Shown here: positions 22,776 to 32,563 of the stretch, in pieces | How the letters are laid out: the number at the start of each line of letters is the position of its first letter | Numbering within the stretch: position 1 is the stretch's first letter | Origin: a virus | DNA: 64,000 nt | Strand: one strand, 5' to 3' | Virus record (IMG/VR): IMGVR_UViG_3300037247_000655 | Coordinates: 1-64,000 of that record | Translations under genes and position numbers: made by a program | Notes under the pieces: generated by a model | Seen by the model: only the letters and a program-made list of their open reading frames with translations | Told to the model about the DNA's origin: nothing | Databases searched by the model: none

Positions 22776-23295
22776 TGCAGCTACGCCCATAATAGAGGGA
22801 CTAGCTAGATCTCGCAGTGTTAACGGTGCGTTTGCGTATTACGAAAGCGGAGATGTTTCTCAGGAGGTTTGGTACTTGTGCCTTGAAGCATTGCAGCGGT
22901 ATGATCCGAAAATAGGTCCTATTGAGAACTATCTGGTGAGACATGTGAGTAATCGTATCAAAAATTTGAGAAGAGATAAGTATTTTCGTCCTGGTTCAGA
23001 TCTTCCAAGTTCTGGATTAGCTCTCACAAGGATGAACTTAGTTAATGCTCTTCCTTTGGACAATGGGGATATAGCTGAAAACGGCACACTTTTAGGCTCG
23101 GAACAAGGCAACATTAATCCATTGGACGGTTTAATCAGGGATGAGACCTTGGCGTATATCAGGGTCAGGTTGCCAGATAATCTCATTGAACCATTCGATG
23201 ATATCATTTGCAATAACAAGGTACGGAGTCCTCTGGTTGCTGAAGTCCGATATAAGGTTGCTGAGATTTTGGTAGAAAGAGATGATTGTGCCTGA
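22750..23295 (+). CDS. Putative sigma-factor-like protein
   Basis: Residues about 30-80 (GDVSQEVWYLCLEALQRYDP, then GPIENYLVRHVSNRIKNLRRDKYF) resemble sigma70 region 2 of the small phage sigma-like family; no clear region 4 is seen. If so it would redirect host RNA polymerase to late promoters, perhaps the GTGTATAAT class. It could instead be another DNA-binding helical protein. Located at the head of the structural block, where such a factor is expected. Confidence 0.55.
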   Translation: MTVSKTILDAATPIIEGLARSRSVNGAFAYYESGDVSQEVWYLCLEALQRYDPKIGPIENYLVRHVSNRIKNLRRDKYFRPGSDLPSSGLALTRMNLVNALPLDNGDIAENGTLLGSEQGNINPLDGLIRDETLAYIRVRLPDNLIEPFDDIICNNKVRSPLVAEVRYKVAEILVERDDCA

Positions 23296-24199
23296 ACCAA
23301 AGAACAAAAGATTGTCTGCTAATCCAAAAGCACTAAAAATACTAGCGAACAGTATTGCTAGGGGCTTAAGTGATCCAGAAATTCAACAACTATTGGCTGA
23401 TGAATGTGGGTATAAATGGGCGGTGGATACAATTGGACGCAGACGTCGTGCTATGGGTGTGATTAAGAAGCCTGGGCATCCTGTTGATGTTAATGTTATC
23501 GATTCTCCGATGCTCACTTTGCCTCCATATGGACTTTCTGACGTTGAAAAGGCAACTTGGTTTCGAGACAAATTTAAGAGGACGCACCTGTATCAGACTG
23601 TTAAGCAGCAATTTGATACATCCGAGGTCTATGTTTATCTAGAAGAATTTGGTCTTTTGTGTTGTCAGTTCGAAGACATAGTTGTTAGTGAATTCATGCA
23701 GATTGACGACTTTCTGAAACACAGGATTCTTGTTAATAGACAACTGATCCTTACACGTTCTCTGCAGAAACAAATCACTATATTACAAGAATGGTTTATT
23801 GAGCATCCAAAGAAAGATGATGAAGGCAAGGAGACTATCAAGTTCCGTATAGTACAACAGGGAATTTTAGATAAGAAATATCAGTATCTAAAAGTTTTTG
23901 ATGATAGATACGACGCCCTTGTGAAAGAGAGACAAAAAATACATAGTAGCTTAGCTGCTACTAGGAAAGATAGACTTGATGAATTGAAGGGCGGAAAGGA
24001 AACATTTCTTGAGTTGGTAAGCAAGCTACAGCATTCGCAAGACGAAAGAGATAGGCATGGTCGTTTTGCGGAGTTAACAAAGATAGCAGCAGATGACATA
24101 AAAATTGAATTTCGTAAACCAAACGAGTTTCCAGATGGTAGCGTTGATCCGATAATCATGGACAGTAAAACCTCTTTTGATGAGATTGAAGATGAATAA
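23282..24199 (+). CDS. Probable terminase small subunit
   Basis: N-terminal helix-turn-helix (residues about 20-60: IARGLSDPEIQQLLADECG ... DTIGRRRRAMGV) followed by a long helical region with coiled-coil character (about 160-265). A DNA-binding HTH plus an oligomerising helical part, a few genes upstream of the large terminase, fits a small terminase that recognises packaging sites. No specific family signature is visible, so this is inference from context. Confidence 0.5.
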   Translation: MIVPEPKNKRLSANPKALKILANSIARGLSDPEIQQLLADECGYKWAVDTIGRRRRAMGVIKKPGHPVDVNVIDSPMLTLPPYGLSDVEKATWFRDKFKRTHLYQTVKQQFDTSEVYVYLEEFGLLCCQFEDIVVSEFMQIDDFLKHRILVNRQLILTRSLQKQITILQEWFIEHPKKDDEGKETIKFRIVQQGILDKKYQYLKVFDDRYDALVKERQKIHSSLAATRKDRLDELKGGKETFLELVSKLQHSQDERDRHGRFAELTKIAADDIKIEFRKPNEFPDGSVDPIIMDSKTSFDEIEDE

Positions 24200-25301
24200 G
24201 TGCGCTCTGTGTATTCCACGTCCGGGTGTTAGTTCCCAAATGATACAGGAGGGGTACGTAGATGCCCTGCGACACCTTGGCTGGAAGGTGTACGTTGGAG
24301 ATCCAAAGACCAAATTGTGTTGTAAGCAATGGATAGAGGCTCATGAAATAAGACTTATAATGACGCATTCTAGATTTGGTGTCAGACAATTGCCCATTAA
24401 TACAATTAACGACAATGGCGTTGAAGTAATTGTAGACGCTCTGCCGCTGAACGAAGGCAATAAAACTATTGATGGTCCATATGACTATGCTCACGACGAC
24501 GAGCCAACCCTGATTAGAGAAATCAATAAAGCTACTGTGCATACTAAGCTGGGAAAGCATCTATGGAAAGAGTATATGAATGGATGGATAGACAAAGGCG
24601 TTGATCTTCTACACTTACCAGTTGCAGGGAATATAGTTAAAGCTATGCCTCCATCGTGCTCGCTCATGACAGACGTTGCAATGGTTGCTAATTTTACAAA
24701 TAGACAAGGTGTGATGAATCACTTAATAGAACCTCTATTCAACAGACTATCTTTGTTGGGATATTCGTACCAAGCGTTTGGTGATGACGCGTGGCAACTT
24801 GCTGGTTTAAACTATAATGGTCCGCTGTTGGGAGATACCAATAAACTGGCTCATGTGTACGGTACTGCAAAAGTATGTCCGAACGTTCACACAGAAAGAC
24901 AGATAAGTCTTCAGTCGCATATTAACGAAAGATCCTTTATGATCCCCCTTTGTGGCGGTACTCAGGTTTCTGACAATCCCATGACGACCAAGTATTTAGG
25001 GACAGACTGCGTCGTTGCAACGAGTATTACCGATTTTATCCAGAAGGTTATCTGGTTGGCGGGAAGTAGCGAGAACAGGAATGAAATGGTCCGTAATTTA
25101 TCAGAACACGTAGCTAATAATCACACATATTTTAATAGATTGTCGCACCTGTTTGATATTATGGGTTTACATGGACTATCTGACGAAGTGGATATCAAGG
25201 GACAAGCATTCGCGGTGAAACACGGTTGGGAATTAAACGCTAGATTGAGTGCAGCAGAAAGAGGTGTAAGTTATGAAACAAAAACCTTCGGTAGTGCGTA
25301 A
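24192..25301 (+). CDS. Glycosyltransferase, CgeB/family-1-like
   Basis: GT-B-like layout with a C-terminal donor site: KVCPNVHTERQISLQSHINE, then MIPLCGGTQVSDNP and DFIQKVIWLAG, matching the glycosyltransferase 1_2 / CgeB group. It would move a sugar to an acceptor such as a virion protein, DNA base or surface glycan. Immediate neighbour of a GDP-mannose dehydratase, suggesting a GDP-sugar donor. Start MNKCALC overlaps the upstream stop. Confidence 0.7.
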   Translation: MNKCALCIPRPGVSSQMIQEGYVDALRHLGWKVYVGDPKTKLCCKQWIEAHEIRLIMTHSRFGVRQLPINTINDNGVEVIVDALPLNEGNKTIDGPYDYAHDDEPTLIREINKATVHTKLGKHLWKEYMNGWIDKGVDLLHLPVAGNIVKAMPPSCSLMTDVAMVANFTNRQGVMNHLIEPLFNRLSLLGYSYQAFGDDAWQLAGLNYNGPLLGDTNKLAHVYGTAKVCPNVHTERQISLQSHINERSFMIPLCGGTQVSDNPMTTKYLGTDCVVATSITDFIQKVIWLAGSSENRNEMVRNLSEHVANNHTYFNRLSHLFDIMGLHGLSDEVDIKGQAFAVKHGWELNARLSAAERGVSYETKTFGSA

Positions 25302-25545
25302 TATCGCTAAAAGGATAAGCGGCGTAACAATGCCAATTGGCCGTAAACGTATGAGGTGGCTACGTAACTGGCCATGCTTATGTGGTAGTGAAAACAAATA
25401 TAAGAACTGTTGCATGAAAGACATAGAGAGTCTAACATCTTCGGATGGAAATGTGACTACTAAATCGCTACCGAAAGAAATTCAAGAAACAGTAGATGCG
25501 CTCCGTAAGGCTGCTGAAAAGAAAGGTTCTTGTAAAAATGGCTAA
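25273..25545 (+). CDS. SEC-C motif protein, 90 aa
   Basis: NWPCLCGSENKYKNCCMKD at about residues 32-50 is a textbook SEC-C zinc motif (CxCx8CC). Such motifs bind zinc and occur in SecA and many small proteins. The remaining sequence is basic then helical. Overlaps both neighbours. Confidence 0.75.
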   Translation: MKQKPSVVRNIAKRISGVTMPIGRKRMRWLRNWPCLCGSENKYKNCCMKDIESLTSSDGNVTTKSLPKEIQETVDALRKAAEKKGSCKNG

Positions 25546-26551
25546 GAAAGCTTTGATCACTGGCGTGACTGGACAGGATGGTAGTTATCTGTCTGATTTT
25601 CTACTAGAAAAAGATTATGAGGTGTACGGGTTGATAAGGAGGTCATCTGTCAGGAGTACCGAACGCATTGCGCATTTGCTGTGTAACCCTAACTTTACGT
25701 TAATAGATGGGGACATAACTGATTCCGCGTGTATGCACAGATTGGTTTCCGGAATAAAACCAGATGAAGTTTATAACTTAGCCGCGATGAGCCATGTTGG
25801 GGTTTCGTTTGATCAGCCGATCACAACATGTGATATTGATGCAGTTGGTCCTCTTAATATATTGGAGGCTATCAGACAAACATCTCCGTCGACTAAGTTC
25901 TATCAAGCCAGCACCTCAGAACTATTCGGAGACACAGATATTGCTCCGCAGTCAGAGAACACACCTATGATGCCAAATTCACCATATGCAGTAGCTAAGC
26001 TGTATGCACATCATATGGTAGCCCTTTATCGTCGTGCATACGGTATCTTTGCATGTGCGGGTATATTGTTTAACCACGAAAGTGAGAGAAGGGGAGAGGA
26101 TTTCGTAACACGTAAAATAACTAGGTATGTTGCAAGTCTTCTGAGATGGATGGATTTAAACGATGGTTTCCCGCGTAAAGATGTAGATGTTCCCCCTTTG
26201 GCCCTGGGCAACATTGAAGCTAAAAGAGATTGGTCACATGCGGCGGATATGGTAAGAGGCATGTGGTTGATGATGCAGCATGAAAAGCCAGATGATTATG
26301 TTTTAGGGTCTGGAGAAACTCGCACAGTTAAGGATTTTCTCAATGCAGCATTTGGTTCGATCGGATTGGATTACAGTGAGTATGTTATAATAGATCCAAA
26401 GTTCTATAGACCAGTTGATGTCAATTTGCTTCATGCAGACTCTAGTAAAGCTTTGGCAACACTAGGATGGGAACCAGTTATTAGTTTTGGAGAGTTGGTT
26501 GATCGCATGATACAAAGTGATTACGGATCGGTTATCGAATGCCCCGTTTGA
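25538..26551 (+). CDS. gmd: GDP-mannose 4,6-dehydratase-like SDR enzyme
   Basis: Converts GDP-mannose to GDP-4-keto-6-deoxymannose, the precursor of fucose and rhamnose-type sugars. Rossmann motif GVTGQDGSYL at residues 8-17, STSEL active-site strand, and YAVAK (YxxxK) with NHESERRGEDFVTRK, all typical of GMD. 337 aa is full length. Start ATG 25538 follows AAAGG. With the adjacent glycosyltransferase it suggests sugar decoration of a virion component or DNA. Confidence 0.9.
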   Translation: MAKKALITGVTGQDGSYLSDFLLEKDYEVYGLIRRSSVRSTERIAHLLCNPNFTLIDGDITDSACMHRLVSGIKPDEVYNLAAMSHVGVSFDQPITTCDIDAVGPLNILEAIRQTSPSTKFYQASTSELFGDTDIAPQSENTPMMPNSPYAVAKLYAHHMVALYRRAYGIFACAGILFNHESERRGEDFVTRKITRYVASLLRWMDLNDGFPRKDVDVPPLALGNIEAKRDWSHAADMVRGMWLMMQHEKPDDYVLGSGETRTVKDFLNAAFGSIGLDYSEYVIIDPKFYRPVDVNLLHADSSKALATLGWEPVISFGELVDRMIQSDYGSVIECPV

Positions 26552-27054
26552 TTCTTCCTGAATACACCGTAATCCGAGACACTCGTGAAAAAGATAATCA
26601 TGGGTGGACATTCGGTGCTCATATGCCAGAGCGTCGTCCTCCTCGATGTAAGGGGACAATGGTAGATACGCTACACACTGGTGACTATACCATGGTTGGA
26701 TACACCGATATCTTGGCAATAGAAAGGAAGGCTGACTTTGCTGAGCTTTGGGGAAATTATAATAGTAAGCAACGTCCGGCGTTCGAGGCTGAGATGGAAC
26801 GTATGTCCGACATAAAACACTCATACATTATCATAGAGTCATTGCTTACGCCAGATATTATGGAGTTATCTCCACCTCAATTCGCAAAGGGTGTTCCTGG
26901 GAAAGCTTTGATCAGGTGGTTAATGTATCTGTCTGTTAAATTTGGTGTTAAGATTATACCAGCGGGTGCATGTGGAAGGAAGATTGCTCAGTTGATTTGC
27001 GAAGAGGTCGTTCGTGTTGAAAAGGATCGCTGGGTTTATCAGGACCCTAAATAA
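26539..27054 (+). CDS. ERCC4/XPF-type nuclease
   Basis: Structure-specific endonuclease domain: VIRDTREK at about residues 11-18, LHTGDYTM at about 45-52, and AIERKADFAEL at about 60-70, which is the GD...ERK signature. Stand-alone phage ERCC4 proteins usually sit near recombination or packaging genes, as here just before the terminase; resolving branched DNA before packaging is plausible. Confidence 0.85.
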   Translation: MPRLILPEYTVIRDTREKDNHGWTFGAHMPERRPPRCKGTMVDTLHTGDYTMVGYTDILAIERKADFAELWGNYNSKQRPAFEAEMERMSDIKHSYIIIESLLTPDIMELSPPQFAKGVPGKALIRWLMYLSVKFGVKIIPAGACGRKIAQLICEEVVRVEKDRWVYQDPK

Positions 27055-27068
27055 AGGTGACGATATAG

Positions 27069-30000
27069 ATGTCAAAAGTAACTCTTAATGAATTACTGCA
27101 TGGTGATCAAGGAAAGTACGGATACTTATTCCCTTACAGGGATCGGGTTCCAGACATAAAGAAACATCTTCTAGATGATTTCAAACAATCCAAATATCCA
27201 CTAGACCAAACACTTATCAGTAAAATGATGGACATAGATTACATCGGGTGGACAGCAAACGTTATACTGGGTATTGATTTGTTTCCTATACAAATTGCCA
27301 TGCTCCAAATGCTATGGAACACTCCATTTCCAATGCTCGTAGCCTGTCGGGGAGGATCAAAATCATGGATGCTTGCTGTTTATGCCATTCTTAGGGGTCT
27401 TCTTGATCCGGGTTCAAAGATTATTATTATTGGTGCAGGTTTGCGACAAGCTAGATTGGTTTTCAATTATATAGACACAATATGGGCCAATTCACCAATA
27501 CTTAGGGGGATTGTCGGTGGAGGAAAAAACGCTGGCCCAAGGCAGAATGTGGATCTTTGTTATTTTAAGATTGGGGATAGTATTATCTATGCACTTCCCA
27601 CCGGGGACGGCACGAAAATTAGGGGCTTCCGAGCTTCTGTGATCATCGCGGACGAATTTGCATGTCTAGATAGAGACACGTTGGTAGAGACAAATAATGG
27701 ATTAGAAAGAATATCGGATATATCTGATCATAAAACTAGTGTCATTAATAGATATGGAGATTTCGAACGAATAGATTCCTTTATTAAAACTCCTAAGACC
27801 GACGTACATGAAATTTCTACAAAATATGGATATGGATTCAAGTGTTCTAGTATACATAAAGTAATGACCACCAATGGGTGGAAATTGGGAAAAGATTTAA
27901 CTAATAATGATTTTCTAGTTATTAAAAATCAGTATGTTTTTCCGGAGTGTTCCGCTGATGATTCTATGACTGAAGATATTGCATGGCTGATGGGTTTACT
28001 GATCTCTGATGGGGATGTCACTCGCAAGCACGGTGTCAGCATCAAGACTATCGATCAGGACCTCGTAGAGCAGGTCATAACTAAGTTTGCGGGGTTAAGT
28101 CCGAAAGTTTATACCAGAGAAGCATATGTCGATAAAAGAGGATGGAAATGCCAAAAGTCATATGAGATACATATCCACAACACCCTTTTTAGGGAAAAAT
28201 TATATTCATTAGGAATAGATTATGTGGGTGTGGCAGATAAAGTGATACCATCTATTGTTTTAAAATCTCCGAAAAAGATAGTTATATCCTTCTTGAGTGG
28301 TTTGTTCGAAGGAGATGGTTCTTGTTTTTTATGGAAGGATCGCAACACGACAAAACTCGGTGTTGCTTATTATACTATTTCGGACGCATTGGCACAGGAC
28401 CTTCAAACCCTCTTGCTGAAACTAGACATTATATCTTCCAGGCAGACAAGGAGAAGTAAATTAAGTGATAGAAAACAGTGGATGTTAAGATGTAATGGAC
28501 GCCATGCTCTTAATCTTGCTGAATTATTGAACGTGCCAAAATGGGACGATATTATACCAAGAGCACAAACATATTTTCACTCAGACGATTACGGTATTAC
28601 TTTTGACAATGGAAGGGGTAAATGGAGGGCGAATGTCGAGTATGGTGGAAAATTACATTACTTAGGTAGATATTTTGACAAAAATGATGCACTTGAGTCT
28701 GTTAAGAACTTCCAAGCTACGCATGACCCATGTGTTCGTGTAAAACTAGTAACCAAATTGCCACATCAAGATCATTTATACGACTTCTACTTGCCAATGA
28801 CACATAGTTTCCATGGCAACGGTTTTATACAACATAATTCTGTGCCCGAAGATGTTTTTGACATAGTTGTCCGTGGTTTTGCGGCTACCGCTAAATCTCC
28901 CATGGAAGAAGCTAAGAAAATTGCATTTGACAAAAAATTGAGTCAAATGGATATTCCTTCCGACATAAAGCAAAAATTGATGGTAGATGATGGCAAGATG
29001 CATGGTAACCAAATAGTATATTCTGGTACTGCATATTATGCTTTTAATCATTTCGCTAAGAAGCATGAAATGTGGCAGGAAATAATTCGCAGCAAAGGTG
29101 ATCCAGATAAAATATCTCAAATATTCGGGGGAGACAGTCTTGTCCCAGATGATTTCAATTATAAGGATTATTGTATTATAAGAATTCCACACACTCATTT
29201 ACCAGACGGACTATTAGATAAAAGACAATTGGCTCACGCCAAAGCAACTCTTCCTCGTAATATATATCTTATGGAATATGGCGCAGTATTCGTTAAGGAT
29301 TCTGATGGGTTTTTCCCCCGTAGTTTAATAGAGGGGTGCAGTGTTGGTCCCAACAAACCTTTAGACACACCAGATGGTGCTGTTACATTCTCTCCCGCAA
29401 TGAGGGGGATTAAGGGTCCCAAGTATGTAATAGGCATAGATCCAGCTGCAGAACGAGATAATCTTGCAGTTGTCATAATTGAAGTATGGGCTAATCATTA
29501 TCGCGTTGTATATTGTTGGGCTGTGAATAAGAAGGAATTCATCAAACGGAAAAAACGTGGATTGATTACAGACGATGACTACTACGCATACTGCTGCTCT
29601 AGGATCAGAGAGATAGTGCGTCTATTCAATCCTATTCGTGTTGAGATGGATAGTCAGGGTGGCGGGTATGCCATTGCAGAAATGCTTAGAAACCATAAAT
29701 TACTAGATACTGATAAGGGCGATTTCCCTATCTATGAGGTGATTGATTTTGAGGATCCCAAGTCTACAGATGGTGAGACGGACGGACGCCACATCTTACA
29801 CCTTATTAAACAGAGTTCTGAATTCAATCAAGATGCTAATATAGCCCTCCATAAAAGCTTTGAAACTCGTACTCTGCTATTCCCAGCTTTTGATAGTGTT
29901 AAAATGTACGCGGCCATCGAAGCAGAAAAGGCTTCTGGTGTAATTTTCGATACATATGAAGAGAATGTCTATAATATCGAAGAATTGAAAAACGAACTTT

Positions 30001-30338
30001 GTACTATACAAATGAGCGAGACAGCTACGGGTAGAGAAAGATTTGATACACCGCAGGTAGTTAGTCCTGGCGCAGTAGAAGGCAGGGCAAGGAAGGGTCG
30101 GTTACGCAAAGATAGGTACACGGCTGTTCTATTGGCGCACAAATATGTTTATGATACAGATATCGCTCCAGACGACAATATCGATTATAACGACGTTGCT
30201 GGCAATATCGTGAAAAGAACCAAAACAGGCAAGGATGAGCCTATGTACCGGGGTGCTGGGGTGGGTAGAATGAGGAATGCAGAGGCTGCGCGTAAAGGGA
30301 CTATTTACAAAGCCATTAAGAGGGGTAAAGCTGTCTAG
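27069..30338 (+). CDS. terL: Terminase large subunit with in-frame intein
   Basis: ATP-driven packaging motor and nuclease. The N-terminal ATPase has Walker A-like CRGGSKSW (about residue 94) and Walker B SVIIADEFA (about 190-198). The C-terminal RNase H-like nuclease carries GIDPAAERDNLAVVII and RVEMDSQGGGYAIAEML with the acidic metal ligands. Residues 199-590 are an intein (separate entry); removing it leaves about 697 aa, normal for a terminase. Extein junction is DEFA-SVPEDVF, just after Walker B. Confidence 0.95.
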   Translation: MSKVTLNELLHGDQGKYGYLFPYRDRVPDIKKHLLDDFKQSKYPLDQTLISKMMDIDYIGWTANVILGIDLFPIQIAMLQMLWNTPFPMLVACRGGSKSWMLAVYAILRGLLDPGSKIIIIGAGLRQARLVFNYIDTIWANSPILRGIVGGGKNAGPRQNVDLCYFKIGDSIIYALPTGDGTKIRGFRASVIIADEFACLDRDTLVETNNGLERISDISDHKTSVINRYGDFERIDSFIKTPKTDVHEISTKYGYGFKCSSIHKVMTTNGWKLGKDLTNNDFLVIKNQYVFPECSADDSMTEDIAWLMGLLISDGDVTRKHGVSIKTIDQDLVEQVITKFAGLSPKVYTREAYVDKRGWKCQKSYEIHIHNTLFREKLYSLGIDYVGVADKVIPSIVLKSPKKIVISFLSGLFEGDGSCFLWKDRNTTKLGVAYYTISDALAQDLQTLLLKLDIISSRQTRRSKLSDRKQWMLRCNGRHALNLAELLNVPKWDDIIPRAQTYFHSDDYGITFDNGRGKWRANVEYGGKLHYLGRYFDKNDALESVKNFQATHDPCVRVKLVTKLPHQDHLYDFYLPMTHSFHGNGFIQHNSVPEDVFDIVVRGFAATAKSPMEEAKKIAFDKKLSQMDIPSDIKQKLMVDDGKMHGNQIVYSGTAYYAFNHFAKKHEMWQEIIRSKGDPDKISQIFGGDSLVPDDFNYKDYCIIRIPHTHLPDGLLDKRQLAHAKATLPRNIYLMEYGAVFVKDSDGFFPRSLIEGCSVGPNKPLDTPDGAVTFSPAMRGIKGPKYVIGIDPAAERDNLAVVIIEVWANHYRVVYCWAVNKKEFIKRKKRGLITDDDYYAYCCSRIREIVRLFNPIRVEMDSQGGGYAIAEMLRNHKLLDTDKGDFPIYEVIDFEDPKSTDGETDGRHILHLIKQSSEFNQDANIALHKSFETRTLLFPAFDSVKMYAAIEAEKASGVIFDTYEENVYNIEELKNELCTIQMSETATGRERFDTPQVVSPGAVEGRARKGRLRKDRYTAVLLAHKYVYDTDIAPDDNIDYNDVAGNIVKRTKTGKDEPMYRGAGVGRMRNAEAARKGTIYKAIKRGKAV
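27663..28838 (+). mobile_element. Intein in terminase, LAGLIDADG plus AP2-like domain
   Basis: Begins with Cys1 (CLDRDTLVETNNGLERI, block A) and ends HGNGFIQHN before Ser+1, the normal His-Asn/Ser splice residues. 392 aa. Block B-like KCSSIHKVMTTNGW; LAGLIDADG motifs at IAWLMGLLISDGDV and VISFLSGLFEGDGS. Between the endonuclease and the C-terminal splicing blocks lies an AP2-like segment (YGITFDNGRGKWRANV, LGRYFDKNDALE). This is an unusual third domain that may help target DNA. Confidence 0.9.
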
Positions 30339-30348
30339 TATTGTTGGT

Positions 30349-30354
30349 GTATAA
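30349..30354 (+). promoter_or_regulatory. GTGTATAAT-type promoter before portal
   Basis: TTGGTGTATAAT, no clear -35, 54 bp upstream of the portal start. Confidence 0.55.
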
Positions 30355-30407
30355 TCAATTGGACCTCGTTTGTATTACGTTGCTATTGATTTTAGAAAGG
30401 GGATAAT

Positions 30408-32510
30408 ATGCCTGGGAAGAAACCTAAAGAGTCTCCAACTGGTGGTGTTTTTTACACCAAGGGTTCAAAACCTCTTTCTAATCACGCTGTTGCAGATGTT
30501 TGTCACGTAACACATGGTAATAATAAAACGCTTGCGTCAGATCTAAATCTCAGGGCTGGCTTCAATCGTCACAATATGGATGCCGATCGTCCTGCAGACA
30601 GGATTCCAACCGATCACGCAGAAATAATTCAGGCATGTCAGTCTGTTTATCGAAGAGTGGGCATGGTCAGGAATATTATAGACTTAATGACAGATTTCGC
30701 GGCTGAAGGATTACAGTTACAGCATACAACAAAAACTCAGGAAAGATTTTATCGCGAATGGGCTAAGAGAGTCAATTTACAGGGTAGAGCGCATGACTTC
30801 ATGAAGCTGTTGATGCGAGACGCAAATGTGATAGTTCGTCGCAAAAATGCACAAATCACTAGACCCGCTATTAAGGAGATGACCAGAGGTGGTGTTAGTG
30901 GTCTAGAATTATTAGATGAAACCAAGGTTGCCGAAAAACCAGAGAAGATTAGTACGACCAAAAAGACCACTAAGAAGAATGAGATTCCATGGAGGTATGT
31001 TTTTCTTTCACCTGTTGTGATTGAAAAAATCAGTGGCGAAGTTGGTAAATTTTTTGGTTCTGATGCAATCGGGTTTAAAATTCCGAATTCACTGGCGACA
31101 GCAATTAACGCTCCCAAGACAAAGGCAGAAAAAAAGTATATTTCTCAGCTACCGCCAGAGGTTGTCAGGGCAGCTCGTAAGAGTTCGCGATTAGTTGAAC
31201 TAGACATGGATAAGATATACATAGACTATTACAAGAAAGATGATTGGGAGGATTGGGGAACACCATTTCTATACGGCGTATTAGAAGACATCATGTTTAA
31301 GGAGAAGATGCGATTAGCTGACATGGCTACGCTTGATGGTGTAATTAATGTTGTTCGTATATGGAAACTTGGGAAATCAGAACAACAAATTCTTCCTGCA
31401 CCAGCGATGGTTGATAGACTAATTGGTATTCTTCAGAGCAATGTTGGTGGCGGGGTCATGGATCTGGTTTGGGACGACATGATAGACCTACAGGTTGAGT
31501 ATCCACCAACAGACAAAATTCTTGGACCAGACAAGTATATTAGTGTAAATAGCGATATTGTGAGGGGATTAGGTATCCCAGATTCATTAGTAGGAGGGTC
31601 TGATCTGGGAACGAGGAATGCTCAATCTGCTTTTGTACAACTCAAAACACTAGTAGAACGTCTTGAATACGTGAGAAGCAGGGCTATTGTATGGATGGAG
31701 GGGGAATTGCGACTAGTGGCTGATGCCATGGGTTTCAAGAAAATTCCTGCTATCAGCTTTGGTATAATGTCTTTGCGAGACGAAGCAGCAGAGAAGCAAT
31801 TGATAATCCAGTTATTGGATCGTGGTATTATTTCATCCGAGAAGGTTACAGAAGTATTCGGAGTCAATTATATGATAGAAGTTGAGCGTTTGAAATCAGA
31901 ACAGGCAACAAGAGAAGAAAATCCTGGTGTACTGGAAAAATCGAATCCGTATAACCGTCCATTTTCTGTTATGGATAGACAACAAGAACATGCTATTGAA
32001 CTTGAGTTGGTTAAACAACAAAAAGACACGGGTGGTGGAGACGATAATGATGGTGGAGATAATCCAAGTGGTGATCAACCGAAAGATGAGGGAGTCAATT
32101 CTCCTGGCCGACCACCTTCAACAAAGGACACTAAGCCCAGAGATGAAAGAACACCTACTACACAATCTTCTATACTATATCTAACCGCAGAGGGGTTTTT
32201 AGACAAACTGGACGCGATACTAGACCCAGTTTATTTAGAACAAATAGGTGTCAAGAATGTACGGTCTCTAACCAAATCGCAGAAAACCGCACTTGACAGG
32301 ACCAAACGCGGCATCTTATCTGTCTTGCAACCCAACGACGTTGTTACAAAGGAATTGATTTCTGCTAGACTTGCTGTATCTAGCGATAATGACAGGGCCA
32401 TGGAAAATCGTTTTTGCGAATTGCTTGCACTTCAGACCACACACAGCGAAAAGACACCGACAGTAAAAGAGCGTCGTATGATAACGGCTTTTGCATGGGC
32501 CACTGGATAA
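30408..32510 (+). CDS. Portal protein
   Basis: 700 aa, directly after the large terminase and before the protease, with the portal-type opening SVYRRVGMVRNIIDLMTDFAAEGLQL (about residues 80-105) and a central stem-wing pattern (KEKMRLADMATLDGVINVVRIW). Forms the dodecameric ring at the capsid vertex. A low-complexity acidic/Pro linker (about 540-585, GGGDDNDGGDNPSGDQ) joins a C-terminal helical domain. GAAAGGGGATAAT precedes the ATG. Confidence 0.85.
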   Translation: MPGKKPKESPTGGVFYTKGSKPLSNHAVADVCHVTHGNNKTLASDLNLRAGFNRHNMDADRPADRIPTDHAEIIQACQSVYRRVGMVRNIIDLMTDFAAEGLQLQHTTKTQERFYREWAKRVNLQGRAHDFMKLLMRDANVIVRRKNAQITRPAIKEMTRGGVSGLELLDETKVAEKPEKISTTKKTTKKNEIPWRYVFLSPVVIEKISGEVGKFFGSDAIGFKIPNSLATAINAPKTKAEKKYISQLPPEVVRAARKSSRLVELDMDKIYIDYYKKDDWEDWGTPFLYGVLEDIMFKEKMRLADMATLDGVINVVRIWKLGKSEQQILPAPAMVDRLIGILQSNVGGGVMDLVWDDMIDLQVEYPPTDKILGPDKYISVNSDIVRGLGIPDSLVGGSDLGTRNAQSAFVQLKTLVERLEYVRSRAIVWMEGELRLVADAMGFKKIPAISFGIMSLRDEAAEKQLIIQLLDRGIISSEKVTEVFGVNYMIEVERLKSEQATREENPGVLEKSNPYNRPFSVMDRQQEHAIELELVKQQKDTGGGDDNDGGDNPSGDQPKDEGVNSPGRPPSTKDTKPRDERTPTTQSSILYLTAEGFLDKLDAILDPVYLEQIGVKNVRSLTKSQKTALDRTKRGILSVLQPNDVVTKELISARLAVSSDNDRAMENRFCELLALQTTHSEKTPTVKERRMITAFAWATG

Positions 32511-32563
32511 TTTGTATATTAACGGTTCGTTAATAAGAGTTTGGTTTATTTTAGGAGGTAGTT

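Noticed and set aside
22750-23295. Full bacterial-type sigma70 factor
   Set aside because: Only a region-2-like segment is visible and no region 4 helix-turn-helix is clear, so I kept it as sigma-like.
28776-29198. Leftward 140-codon frame in the terminase gene
   Set aside because: Antisense shadow of a well-supported gene with clear motifs on the plus strand.
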